A stretch of DNA of 64,000 nt from assembly GCA_018873245.2 (NCBI GenBank), contig JAEMBT020000003.1:3677843-3741842 (forward strand). The letters run 5' to 3'. The notes below the pieces were generated by a model. That model was not told where the DNA came from. It saw only the letters and a program-made list of their open reading frames with translations, and did no database searches. This stretch comes from Archegozetes longisetosus (Eukaryota; Arthropoda; Arachnida; Sarcoptiformes; Trhypochthoniidae). Positions 48,413-62,180 of the stretch are shown here, piece by piece; positions within the stretch are counted from its first letter, which is position 1, and each line of letters begins with the position of its first letter. Made by a program: the position numbers and the translations under genes.

Positions 48413-50837
48413 TTCGCACAACTCGCTGATAGAGATATATTTTGGTACTAGAGGTCAGGTTTGGGTCATTTATCGATTGAATTGAAGTTATGTTTGGATT
48501 GCTTTAAGATTAGGCCAGTTTTGAGATGAAGACCAAAAGAAAAATCCGACAAAAGAGTGAATAAAACGAAAGGGAAAGGAATGGGGAATGAGCTGAGTTC
48601 AGAAAGTGAACAACTGGTGCACACGTTTGCACACATTCGGCTTTTAATACAACAATAAATTCAATTTTCATTCAACTATCGCTTCATTGATTGAGAAGTT
48701 GTACAGACTCATAGAAAGAGTCAGAAAATTTGGTTTTCAGCCAGATTTATTTTTGTTAAGATTCCTTCAGTTTTGCACACGAACAATAATGAGACAATTG
48801 AATATATATTAAATTGCTATCTGCTCTTCAATCATCTTTTGCTATCAATATTCATTCAGTTATGATATGATATAATATTTTAGTCTAATAGACAATAATA
48901 TTGATCGAATGGTTATTAGAGTGAATTTATCACTCCTAGTATAGGCAGTAAATGTTTAATTGTTTCAAAACTACTTTAAATATTTGAATACCTTAGCTTT
49001 ACCTGAAAATTGATATCAAATAATAGCTTTTCATCAGAATAGTAATTCGTAATAAATTTGAAAATCTTTTAATTTGCGGCTTATCTTTATCTTGAATCAT
49101 AGTTGTAATCATGTTACATGTAATTTAATCCTAATTATCATTAATTTATTACATTTTTTTGCAAACTATGAATTCGAACAATTTAGGGTTAGGTACGTCA
49201 ACTCTATTCTATTCTATTGTTCAAAAATTAATTCTGTGCCAAATAGCACAACAATAGAAAACTCTACCCTTTGCTTCTCCATCGCCAAAATCAATTAACT
49301 TATTAAAATACAGGTATTTAATTTGGGATATATATCAAATTCACAGATTTTGCGCACACCTTCGGTGACTTATAACCCAAAGTTTTCGTTAGGAGAACAC
49401 GCTTTCAATTGTGTACTTCAGCCTAAAGTGATTCTAAGAAGTGTAAAAATTATGAAAAATTATCAACTATTTCACTACAAAAAGATGTTATGATTTGAAA
49501 CGAAAAAGTTCTCATGTCCAGACTGTACTAAAAATACTAAAATAAAAGTATTTTTATTCATCTTAACCTGAAATTATTGCTATAATTACTAATTTATAAA
49601 TTTTAAGTTAACTATTGACCTAATTATTTTTATTTATTTATTAGAGTATATTTTTGGTTTTAAGGGCAGAAATACATTCATAATTGATATAACAAAAACT
49701 GAAGGTTCGGTAATCAATAATCGAAATGGCAAAAAGATGTGCAGAGTTCGCACTTTACATCTGTAGCGACTATGGGCTTTTAAATTCTAGACATGTGTGT
49801 TTTATTTTGTCTATTGAAAAAGTTTTTTAAAATACAAAATTTATAGCAACAGCTTTTTCAATTCACATGCGTTCATTCAAACGAATTGCTCAAACAATTA
49901 ACCAAATTAAAATAGATATACTTAAACTTGTGTTTCTTGTGATTGAATTTGAAAAATTACAAATTAAAAACATGTCTTATGTATTATTCATTGTAAAATC
50001 TAAACTAAAATAGTAAACTATTTGAATAAAGCTATGCTGTCTCTTAGCTTTTAAGAAAGAAGAGAATCTCTGAAGTATAGTGCACCTTACAGCTTGGGAC
50101 TTAAAGCTAGATCTTTACTGAGACGATTAAATATAATGAAAAACTGGACTAAATATGTAGGATTTATTTATACTAGAGGTTTATATGTGCTGTAGTTCTA
50201 CTTGCTGAACAACGTGGAGAGTTATAGCAAATGGAAAATGTTTACATGGAGTAAGTTTTAGTGCATAGTCGGGCTAAAAATAATGCAAAACGTACGTCAT
50301 ATTTTATACGTATAGTGGACTACCTGTCCAACTATAAATGCGTTATGAGCCTAACGCTATTACATCTACTAGTATTACAGCCAGCGCTATTATTACTATT
50401 ATTGCAATTTTTTCATTCTAATAACTGTTGTTTGTAGTCAAATGTAAAAGAATAATACACTCACAATGACTATAAATTATAAAAGTTAAGGACTGCGTGC
50501 TTGAGGCTTGAGGTCAATTCTTTTTATAACTATAATTGACATTCAAAATAAAAACTCTAGAAAATAGATTTTATTGCCATTAACTTAATAAATAATGCAT
50601 GCAAGAAACCATAAAATAGACAAACTATAAAAACTCAATTCTTATATCGCATAATTTCAAGTCAGTTCTACTAATCTATTTATTGATTCGTTCATATCTA
50701 TTATAAAAATGCTAATTATTTGGTGTACAATAATTGCAGGTTCGAAAATAATAATAATAGATTGTTATGTACAGTACGGTAAAGAAGATCATGAAAGGAT
50801 ACTTGTGAAAAGAGTCTCATCATTCGACTTAACTTTG

Positions 50838-50856
50838 CTCTCTCTCTCTCTCTCTT

Positions 50857-50893
<37 letters not shown>
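50838..50893. repeat. (CT)n microsatellite, interrupted
   Basis: CT run with a TTTCCC interruption near 50855. Confidence 0.95.
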
Positions 50894-50896
<3 letters not shown>

Positions 50897-52731
50897 GTCC
50901 TTTCGTTTTTCTCATTCCTAACTCTATCCCTCTCTTCCTCTCCCCTGAAGTGCTCTACAATATTCACTCTTAAGGCATATATAACTCATATATAAATATA
51001 TATAATATTGTCAATACGTATACTATGCAATTCTTTTATACTGCGACTGATCGAATCGAATTTTTGCTTGAGTACAACTTGTCTATAAGAAGGCATACAA
51101 TATATACGATATATATTGGAGAATTGAGAAAAGGCAGCATATTTAGAGTTGAGTCGTGTTTTTTCTGATTCTCTTTCACCCTTATATGTATTCTGTTGGG
51201 TATATAAGTTTCTATATAATCCGAATGTGAGCTTTATTGAAAAATTTGTAAGTTGCCATGGGATACGGTTGAGATGCATTGCTCTCGAGCATCACTCTTC
51301 TGGGTGTTATGGTGTAAGCTTACATTCTCAAAAAGCCATTTTTCTCAAGCGGCAAAATGTTAACTTGATATACACAATATTGAACTGCTAGTACAGTTAA
51401 AAACAATGACATTTGCCTTTGTCAACCCTAAACTGGTGGGTAGAAAGCAAATTTTCAAGGGGTTGGTTATTGATTTAGTAATTAATAATATGAATGATGA
51501 TATTTAGATATAAAGACTGGCAAATTTTTTGAATTATGATGCTATGCCTACTTTTTGATTCTGGTTCACTAGGGACTAGATGAGGTATCTGCTTTCAACT
51601 GTACGTGTTAGTACTGCTCTCAATTCTTCGCCCACAGCTATAATCTTTTAAAACCACTTAAACACAAGTTAATATTTTCTTTAGCTTCTATTGAGTTTAA
51701 AGAGCACTCACTTGATAACAGTGTAGAGTAACTCTATTGTGTTAGGCTTTTTAAGCGTGATGTTCACCTGTTTTTACAATTCTCTTACATGTAGTTGGGA
51801 GCGAAGCATAAGCAGTCGGATGTAGGTCTCTATGGCAACCGTGATCTTTGACTGTGAATGTGAGTGAGAGTCCGAGTCTTACTGTAAGTGTAAGACTGTG
51901 CGAGTGGGCATTTCATTTTGTTTTGTATAAAAAGAAAATAATATCGAGAATATAACCAAATATACACAACAATATACTGTCCAATCATAAAGCATAGATA
52001 CCAGTAAAGAGTTTCTATAGATTGAAACTGAAGCCTTTCAGTGCAGTTCACCTTTATTACAAGTTTGTATTAAATTACTTCTGCTCCCTTCACGAATATA
52101 CTAATTATTTGTAAACTTCTTAAACTTTGCTCCCCAATTATATAAATACTAACTCAGCACTAATTATTGTATCATCTTTTCTCCCAAAACATTCCGTTCA
52201 TTTACTTCATGCACAAATTGCTATCATGTGAACAAACGAACAAATGAGCATTTTTTCTTTCTATAAGCTTTTAGTTATCATTATTGTTGTCATTTTCATA
52301 AGTTTATGGAATAAAACTATTGAACAATAATGATGACAACTCAACGTTGAGTGAAACGCATCGATGAACTAATTCAAACGATGCACTTGTTCTCATATGA
52401 CTAAACGATCAGAGAGTACAAAACGTTCAAAGAGTACAAATTCGTTCAATTACTTTGATTGAGTAGCAATTTTATAGTAGAGGAGTAATTTAAAACCATA
52501 TTTGTAAAGATTAGAACTTATTTTACGAGTGTTGCATTAGTTTTAGTTGAAGTTGATCTTTTTGTTGTACATTGCTTTCAAATTTGTTGTCACAGATGAA
52601 CTACTTTAACCTCTAATCAGTTTAAAAAGCACTCATTCATTTTAAAATAGTTTCAACAATTTTTTATGTTTCAACATGTTCTACTAGAATTTCTCATGCA
52701 TTAATATTCTTGATTTCAAGGAATACTCGCA

Positions 52732-52791
<60 letters not shown>
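52732..52791. repeat. (TTA)n trinucleotide array
   Basis: About 20 perfect ATT/TTA units. Confidence 0.95.
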
Positions 52792-52794
<3 letters not shown>

Positions 52795-55700
52795 TGTGCT
52801 CGTTCTAATCAGGTTTTAATTAAATTTTGCGTTAAACAAGAATAAGAAAAAAGTAAGACTTACTTACAGTCACTCTTTAATATTGTAATAGAGAGTGAGA
52901 ATTACAACAATAAAACCGGGATTATAATGATAAACGATATTAAATCCTTAACTATTAGTTTTATACTTTGAGCTTGAAGCATCTAAGTATAATCGGTTTA
53001 TTTTTTGCATCAATTTATGAGATGTAACTTAATGAGAAAATAAGTTTGATCAAACTTTCCAAAATATATGAATCCTCTATAAACCTGGTTATTATATCTG
53101 AGAATCAATTATGTTTATTTATTGTGCAAAATTCACGTTGAGTGAGATAATAAAACGTATACAATGACTATTAACATAGGGATACTCTATTAGCTTAAAG
53201 ATAAAATTAGTTGAGGGCGAGGGGATTCGTTCGGCTGGTTCTACTATTTATTAATTATTTATCGAGTATTCTCCAAATCAGGATTAAATTATATGAATGG
53301 ACAGTAATGAACAACTATGCAGTATATAACAGCGCTCTCTAAGGCTTCACTATTGTTCGGCATTCAAATACGCTTTAATCCAATTTTTTTAAAGAGAACT
53401 TTTGTGTAGAATTTTGGTCTTAATAGCAGGCATTAGCACAGTTTGTTAAGTGGCATATCCCAAAATATAACCAATAAGATGCTCACTTAAAGTAACAGTT
53501 TAATAAAAATAGCTAAAAAAGATTAACACTTTATGAATGCTAAAATCATAAAGACTATCCTAATAAAAGACTTGCAAATTTAGCTTAAGTTATTTAGTTT
53601 TTCTAATCATCATTCAGTTAAGTTGAACTCTAAAGCATTTTGAAACTTTCTTTCATTCACAATCTTTCCTTAAGAAAGTCTTAGTATTGTTTTGTAGGAA
53701 AGTGTCATTTCAAGAGTCATATTAATGAAAGGATGAAATCATATACAAATTGTTAAAACGAGAATTTTTAAAACCTAAAAGTCTAATTCAAATTGACAAA
53801 TGCCCAACCCTAGTTTTATGTTGATTTTGATGTGTAAAAAACATCTGTCATGACTTACTATGTAAACAATAACATCAATTCTATGAAAGTTTTAGAAATT
53901 GTGGATAAACACAATTGAAGGCTGCTCTACAGTAGAAAGGTATCTAATATACTATACAGGCCAGGAGTCCTTTCTATTGGAGAGGACCCTTCAATTGTTT
54001 TGAACTGACTTTTCCGAAGATGCTCTCACAAATACATCGATTCATAAGATCAAATTGAATTGTAAAGAAAGAATTCGTTAAAATAAACTTGACATTGAAA
54101 GAAAGCTAATTTGAATAATTAAAAATTGAAAATTGGCAGAATATTTAAAGATTGTCAGTTATAAGAAGAGATATAAGAGGATCGGTTTTGTGCTTAGGTC
54201 ACGCAACTTTGTGGCATATAAACTGTATACTCACAGTCAGCTAAGATATCTCGTTCGTGTCAATTTATAACCATAACATTCACAGATAGGGCGGTTTTCG
54301 AGGCGGATCATTCCTGCCTATTACAAAAGCAGCACACGCTATAACTTACAATGTAGTGATAAGTTAGTATATATTTCTTCGCCTTGCTCCAAAGTTAGAC
54401 ACAATAAAAAACAAGCCTTCCTTCAGCTTTGTGTCCCCATTACTTGTGTTGTCCCCCATTTTTCTCACTTTCATCAATAGCCAAAATTCCCTTTCACTAC
54501 AAGTTTGAGTCGCTCTGCTTTATGAACCGTGATTGCAGTCGAGATGCAGCTAAAGTTAGGGCCACTAACTGTTACTCCGAACAACAAAAAGTGACCAAAT
54601 GATTGATTGTCAAGATTAGGACCAGTTTACCAGTTCTTTATGATCTTTTCTTTTCTAATTTCTTCAATTTGGGATTTCATAACTTTAATCTTAATATAAT
54701 CTTAATTCAGTCTTTATTAATGATTTCCCCCAAAAGTAACCATTTATCACATTTGATACTGAAATAAAACTTAGTCTTCATCTGAATGTTGGTTAGAGAT
54801 TGATTGAAATATTATTCATTAGAAGAAGTAAAATATGATAATGGCGTTAATTTTTAAAAGAAGGATTAATCCAAGTTTAATCAAATCTGTCGGCCATTTA
54901 GACAATAATTTTTTTCATATATAATTCATTGGGCAAATTGGCTGAAAGATTGATAGTATTTTTGATATAAAATATAGTGAAAATAGTATATAGAGAGAAA
55001 TCTTTTGTGTTGCATTTTGTTAGTTTCTCAATCTGTGCCTAACTTAAGTTATGAGCTGACTGACCATCACAGCCATCAATTATTGCTCTGTAAGTCTGAT
55101 ATAAATCACGAAAAGTTTGCGTGTTTTTTCAGCGCAGCGACATTTATGTTATATGACATCCAATACGTAATAACAGCGCCGAAAAAAGAAAATAAGAGAA
55201 ACGGACAGTTAAGGCGGACTAACCCAGAAATTGCTATGCAATGCAGCTATCATTTCATGAAAGTAATGGTATACAGTATGTCACTATATATTGTACATTA
55301 TAGTAACTTCTGAGATCATCACTTCTTTTCAGCTGTACCTTCAATTTGAACAAATACTTATAATCCCTGTTCCATTAAATTGACTCAAAAAATTTAATCA
55401 TTCAATGTTTTCTAAAACCAATTTTTCAGTCAGAAGTCCGTAAAGAATTGGGAATTTGTTGAGTGAATTTTTGAAAATATTTTAAAATTTTTAAAGTTGC
55501 TCCAATGGACAGGAGTGGGGAAAGACACGGATAAAAATATGTGATGGGTCGAGTTATGAGCTCATTCTAGGCATAAATATGACTTTTGATTATAATAAGG
55601 CATAAAATTGATTAGAATCTGGATTTTAGTGGATCTTATTTTCATTTTATTTGTGTTTGAACACTAACTTGTAATAGAAATGGAAAGTAATAGAAATAAT

Positions 55701-55861
55701 AGAAAATGGAGAAGATAAACTTATCAATATTATACTAACTCATGCAAAAGTTATTTAGCAATAAAAAAGCAACAAAAAGGGAGAAATATATGAAAATCGA
55801 TTGGTCAGTCAATCCATCGAGTGATGGGTAGCATTGCTATCGAACTTAGAGCATAGATTCA

Positions 55862-55968
55862 AGTAATGGAAAGTATGGAAAGTAGACACAAGTAATAGAA
55901 AGTATAGAAGTATAGAAGTATGGAAAGTATAGAAGTATAGAAAGTATGGAAAGTATAGAAAGTATAAC
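55862..55968. repeat. GGAAAGTAT / AGAAGTAT short tandem repeat
   Basis: Interleaved 8-9 bp units (GGAAAGTAT, AGAAAGTAT, AGAAGTAT) repeat about 11 times. Confidence 0.9.
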
Positions 55969-57710
55969 AAGTGAAAATGGTGTTGGAGAAAATCTCATTA
56001 CTATCATGTTCAGAGTTAGCGTGAAGATGCATCATATTTCTTTTTGAACATTTTGCGCACGAATTGATGATTACTTTATTTTTATGGTGAATAAATACTT
56101 GTGTAGAGGTTTGAAGTAAACAGAATAGTATATGAAATCTGAATTTTAGTAGCAACATTTAATGATGTATATGAAAGTGATTGTGTGAGTGTATTATTTA
56201 TAAAAATAGTATAATATATAATACTATAATATATAGGGAATGTAAAACTAGTTTTATTTTTTCTACAGCCCCCCTGTCTATTCGCAATGAGATTGGCCTT
56301 ATTCGTAGATCGTAGTAAAGTCGGCTTTAGAATATTGTAGGCTCTGGTCATCGAAAAGGTTTGCCAACCTAGTCTACACTAACTGAACAGAGTTGAGTAA
56401 CTTTACTCTAACAGCATAGACTACTGCTATAGCTATGAGTTCAATACAAATGTATACTACTTCACTAGTAATACATCATATCAATTTTCCAAAAGCCCTT
56501 AGCTTTTGTGCACTAAGTTTGCCCCCAGTTTGTATTGATCGACAACTTGCTTTTGCTGTTATGATCCAAAAATGTTTTGAGACGCTTTCCAAATGCATTC
56601 AGGGTTTGCAGTTGTAAACACGGACCAAAGCTGACCAGTATTACTATTACTTATAATATATATCAAGAGAGTATATACAAGAAGTATACACATATATATA
56701 TACACAATATATAATATATATTAATGTAATGCTCTAATCTATATAATCTCAAAGTGCAACATCAATATTCAATATGAGTTCGGTTACTGCAATCGGTCTG
56801 CAAACCAATTTCATAGTCTTAACCATGAACTAAAGCAGAGAAAAAAGTGAAATATCAAACTGTTAACTTGAGTTATTAATGTAATCTTTTCGCAAATTTT
56901 ATTATTCCAAACTTGATCACTTGTTCACGACTTATGTTAGTCTGAGTCGAGTTGTAATCAATTGGAGCGAGTGACTGATACTTAAGGCAAATATTTATCA
57001 AATGTTTATTTTGCTGAAAAATTATAGAATCAATAGAAATAGAAGTAGAATAGAGCAGAGGACAGGTGAATAATGCTTTTTGGCTACATTTATCTAATTG
57101 TCATTTATTCAATAGGATAGTGTGTGTGGAGTGTTGGCGATCTGAATGCTGTCCAATGTTCTCAATGGTTGTGGTTGACTAACTTGACTAACAAAACACC
57201 TGTTACCCTCATCAAAGCAGATGCTTGCCATCACTATCAATGCGCGACTAATTAAACTAATTATTTTTAAACGTCTAAGCATTCGTTTCCCCCAATTAAT
57301 AACAAAGACACCGACATTACAGTTAGACAGACAAAGATCCTGAAGAGGATCCAGATTAAGACTCTGGAGAATAAAGAATGTCAAAAAGCTGAACAAAGAT
57401 TTTTTATAAAGGCAATGGAAATTGCATCATAACATCAGAGGCATTACTAAATGTTTGTAAGGAAAATATCAGAAGAAATAAGAGGAGAGTATCGCACATG
57501 AGCTCCAACTTCAGCTCAAACTTAGACGCAGAGGAAACTTTCATCTTTTTTTCTTCTCAATGATCTTTCGAGTCCAACATCAATGAAAGAAATATATTAT
57601 ATATCATTGTTGAGCTCGAATCGCCTCTAAAAACACCTCAACTCAGCGACTTGTCGCGCAACTATAGCATTAGCTATACTTCTATAGACTAGCAAATCAT
57701 TCATCACTTT

Positions 57711-57752
57711 GTCGGCCTTATTTCACTTCGGTTTCGGCCTTATTTCACTTGA
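57711..57752. repeat. Direct repeat of TCGGCCTTATTTCACTT
   Basis: Two identical 17-bp copies separated by CGGTT. Confidence 0.85.
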
Positions 57753-60700
57753 ATTGAGGAGCAGTAGCCAAATGAGTGAATGAGCGAGTGAGAAATCTTC
57801 TCCTCTCTAGTAATGGTCCGCTATTGCGATAGCGTTATATAAATTGGTCAGCTATGGTCAAAACCCCTGGTTTCATATCTCTGATTAATAATAAGTTATG
57901 CTTTTTCCAGGCAAAGTGATCTCTTTTAGTTCATCCATTCCAAGCTATCCATCCAGAACTTTACGTATTCAACCCTTTTGGAGCTGCTTTTGCAATACAT
58001 TAATCATTTCAGTGTTGGTAACTTTGAAAAACATAAATCATTTTATGATATGAGACTTGGTTTCTCAACATTATTTACTGTTAACTCATTCTATATTTCT
58101 TTTCAATAACATAAGTAACCATTAGTCCAAACTCGATATTATATATTATGCGATTCATTGCATTCATATCAATTAATTAGTATCAGATATAAAACTGGTT
58201 TTCATTAACTTCGCAGCATTCAAAATACTAATAATGAAAGCAATCATTCAAACAACTCTCATATCCTATCGTTTACGGCTCACAAGTCATTCTAAGTCTT
58301 ATTCACTCCGATAAGACGAAAATTAATTTAATTTTTCTCAAAATCCAAGGGATATGAGGCTCGTAAGAAATCGGGAGGACGTTTGCTGCTGTTATCTTCG
58401 ATTATAGGAGGGATGAGTTGATTAAAGCTACAAGTTTTGCGGTTTAATCGTATAAATTGTCTGTTTACATCTCCCGCATTGAGACTTCCTTACATCACAG
58501 CTAGACTTGAAGTAAAGCATTTTGCTTTTCCTTTTTACTCTACTATACTTTTAAGTCAAAATTCACTTTAACTCTATTTTCACTTTAACTCTCTTCAAAC
58601 TGTTCTGCTTTGAAAAAAGCATTCAAGTAGAAGATTGTTATAAATGTCATGTTGACATCTCTGCGCCGTTTGAAGTATAGAAATGTTTTACCACAAAACC
58701 ACTGGTATCGAGTGTAAAATGGCTTTAGACTGTTGTCAAAAGAGGCGATTTGTGCGATTTGTTATAGCATTTGAGTTTGAAAAATGTTATAAAAGCTCTA
58801 AAGTGGAACACTTCATGGGATAAAGAGCTCATTGTTATCGCAAACTTTACTACACGAAGACTTATTTTTTCAGCGATTGTAGTATTTGGTGCATCGCCTC
58901 AACTAATTTATGTCATACGCTTGTGATTAATGGCTTTTAAACTATCTTTCACTCTCAGTCATGACTTTATTTTGTGGTTTTTAGAACTTCCCCATCAATT
59001 GAAAACTAACACAACCATCATATCAAGCGATATAAAAACGTTAAAACCCATTAAATGCGAATAATTAGTTATTTAGTAAAATTAGAAATTAAAACTTAAA
59101 AATTGGTATACAATTGATGGAGAGGTAGTGAAAGGTATTTTGGTATAAATTTGTATGAGAATAGATGAACAAATGAGTTGAATAGGATTCGATGAAAGAA
59201 ATAAGAGGATTCGATAGTATTCTATTAATAATGTTATAGATGTGTCCCGTATAATAATGATGATGTATCACTTTAGACTGAAAGAAGGTGGCAAACACTT
59301 TCATAACACTCTATTGAACTATCAGCCATCGATGCCATACTTGTGCCGGTTGTCTTGCATAAAACGATTATTTGTCATTTACGAGCTCATCGTCTATGGA
59401 TATCATATCTGGTCAAGTTTTTCATTTATTATAACGAGCCCTTTATTCGGGTATTGCTTCTCCAAAAGAATGTCATTACAACTCACATATTGACTACAAA
59501 ATGATGTTCAGGCGACAATTCAATAGATACGAATAGAATAGCATTAAGAGTTTATTCAATAGCTCTGATTATCTCATCAGTGAATCCAATAATCTTCCTT
59601 TTGATCGATTATTAGTTATCTTTTGAAAATTATTTTCGATTTTCTCATCGGAACAAACAACTTTCTCATTAATCTTTTTTTATCTTGCTTATAATGTTTT
59701 AAATGTTTTGCAAATGTTTTGCAAATGTTTCGAGTAAAAAGTTGTCGAAAGTTTTTTTTAAGTGTTTGATTTTGGTTAAAAACAAAATTGAATGTGACTT
59801 TATGTCATTTTAATTAAATTTCTTACTGAAAGGGTCAATTTGTTTGGGATACTATATTTGATGCTATATTTAAAAGAAGAAAAGCTCATAAACAAAATAA
59901 ATTGAGTGAACTGCACATTTCACTAATGAGAGACTCTTGTATAACATGTTTTGAATGTTTACGTTTTTGTGTTTGTTTGTCATATAGAATATGAATTTTC
60001 GCACGCGTGCAGAATAGAAGGACAAAGTCGAAAGACGATCCGATTGGTGCCTACTTTGTTAACTATTTTTGTGGTTGCATTGGTTCTTTTTAATAAAAAA
60101 CAAATGTCAATAGGCTCCAACCGATCAATGTGTCTGATTCAGACTCTGCTCTTCAAATGTAGAATTCTTTTGTTGTTTTCTCCAAAAGCATGGTTTTGAT
60201 CCCTTTTCAGCAACATATGGCAGGTCATAAAATAAACATTCTTGTGGCAAATCGAGATTATTAAATAAAAACATTCTTTATTTTTCAAAGTATTTCTACA
60301 ATTTAAACACCAAATTCAAGATTGAAAGTTATCAAATTTTGAACAATTCATAGATAAGAATAGGAAAAATAAATTTTCAATTGCTTAAAAGATTAATCAC
60401 CAGATCTGATGAGAAATGTTTATTTTTGCGACTATTTGTGATCTTAAACGAGCAAAATTTAATTGACTCTGAAGTAATGACCAGATGAGAAAGTTAGTCA
60501 CAATCTGAATAATTATCTAATTAGACTTTCTATTGATTGAACAATAAATAGAATCTACTGAACAGGTACTATAAAAATCTTATGCATTCATTACACGTCT
60601 GTTCGATCGCTAAGAATACAGTTATCATTTAGGCTGATTATGAAACGATCGTCAATTTACATCAAATGTAGTCATATAATTAATCTAATGAATCAGATTT

Positions 60701-60761
60701 CTCGCTCCAATTGTCACTTCATTAAATCAAGTTATCAAAGAAATTAAAAAATAAAAGCATC

Positions 60762-60822
60762 TTAATACAAATCTAATACAAATCTCAATACAATCTCAAC
60801 ACAATCTCAACAAAAATGTTAA
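60762..60822. repeat. ~10-bp tandem repeat (AATACAATCTC-like)
   Basis: Five to six imperfect copies of AATACAAATCT, ATACAATCTC and ACACAATCTC. Confidence 0.75.
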
Positions 60823-62180
60823 CAAAAATCCCAATGCAATAAGAAATAAATTCGCAATTTTACAAATAGTCTCAATTATGAATTAGGAATCTGGTGAAAG
60901 GAATAGAAGTTTTAATCAATTTAGTGCCATTACAGGATTGATGTAGTGAAACAAAGTAAGTAAAGATGTTTAATTGAATCAATGTAAACAAAGTGAGATA
61001 TTTGTGTTGGAGTGTGAATATGTTGAGTAATCAAAGACAAGTCTTTTAATCATAATCATGATAATGCAATGCAAAGCAAGTGATATGTCTACGATCTATA
61101 GCTTATTACATGACTTGCCATCAGCGACCGTCGATTACTTTTCCCTTACATAATCACTTGAGCGACTATACGGAAGGAACAATTTTTTCTCATTCTTTTG
61201 GTCTCGAAGAGCCAGCAGAGAGCCAACTCTCTCATTTCTTCTACAAAGTAACCTTACATCACTCTTAGCCAATTTATAGTGATGCACAAAAAATCTTTTC
61301 TCCTCCATAATCACATACCCAATGATCATATCGGATCATTCCGTGATTTGCCTAATTATTCTCATCGCTTAGCTTTTCAATTAAATTTTAAGTTTCAATT
61401 TGTTCAGTTTATAAATTGCTACGATAGCACAATTAGCGAGAAAACAAATCAAATATATATTATTTTATTCAATGATTGGAGAGTAATTGGCTGTCGGGCA
61501 ATGAATAGGTGAAATATGGTTATGTGTGATACTCGTATGAATGAGATGATGGGACCCGCATCGCATCAATGCCTACAGTGGCTGTACAGGTGTAGTAACA
61601 ATAGTCTACAATAAGCTCATATGTTATGTTACTTCAAGTATTGCAATCTCATAGATGAGTCCTCGTTACCCAGACTACTGAACTTGCCTTTTGTATTACT
61701 TTACCCTCGAATATGTTACCATCTTCTATATCTTACCATCTTCTATATAGGGTCTAATCAACAATTGCTTACTTTGAGAATTTCGAGAAAAACTTGCACA
61801 ACATCTCAGCCAATCTTCTGATTGTTGTTTTCGCCCTTCTTTCACTTATAACTTCTTCACTCAAATAAGCAAAAGAAAAATGATGACACATGGCTTCTTC
61901 TTCTCCGTGTTTCATTTCGATGGCCACTCTAGAAAAATCTCTTTCGATATGTACTACAAAGTAATTTCGTTTCTCGATACATATCAACTTTTATTATTCC
62001 TCTCTTATTAATTTTTATACTTTTCATTAGTATTTACTTTTGTGTTTTTTACCACATTTTTCACAAAAACGATCGTTCAGTCACTTGAGAATTGTTATTG
62101 CAGCTTTATTTATAATTATCGATCTGTTTTGATTTTCTTATTCCTTTTTCTGAGTAATTCACCTTACTTTTAATCCTGTT

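Larger units (their letters stand above)
48413..62180. other. 13.8-kb region without recognisable genes
   Basis: The content is A+T-rich, with microsatellites and short tandem repeats (listed) and scattered open frames up to 102 codons (for example 55005-55313) that match nothing I know and lack intron-exon context. It resembles the large Ssdp introns, so it may be intron or upstream region of a gene lying to the right. No RNA genes were seen. Confidence 0.55.

Noticed and set aside
55005..55313. 102-codon plus-strand frame
   Set aside because: Starts at a non-ATG codon, no known motif, and simple A+T-rich surroundings; length is within chance for 64 kb.
57109..57396. 95-codon minus-strand frame
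   Set aside because: No motif or splice signals consistent with a gene; judged random.
59951..60199. 82-codon frame with one predicted membrane segment (LVPTLLTIFVVALVLF)
   Set aside because: Starts at TTG and has no conserved neighbours. One hydrophobic stretch is common by chance in T-rich DNA. It might be an exon, but support is too weak.
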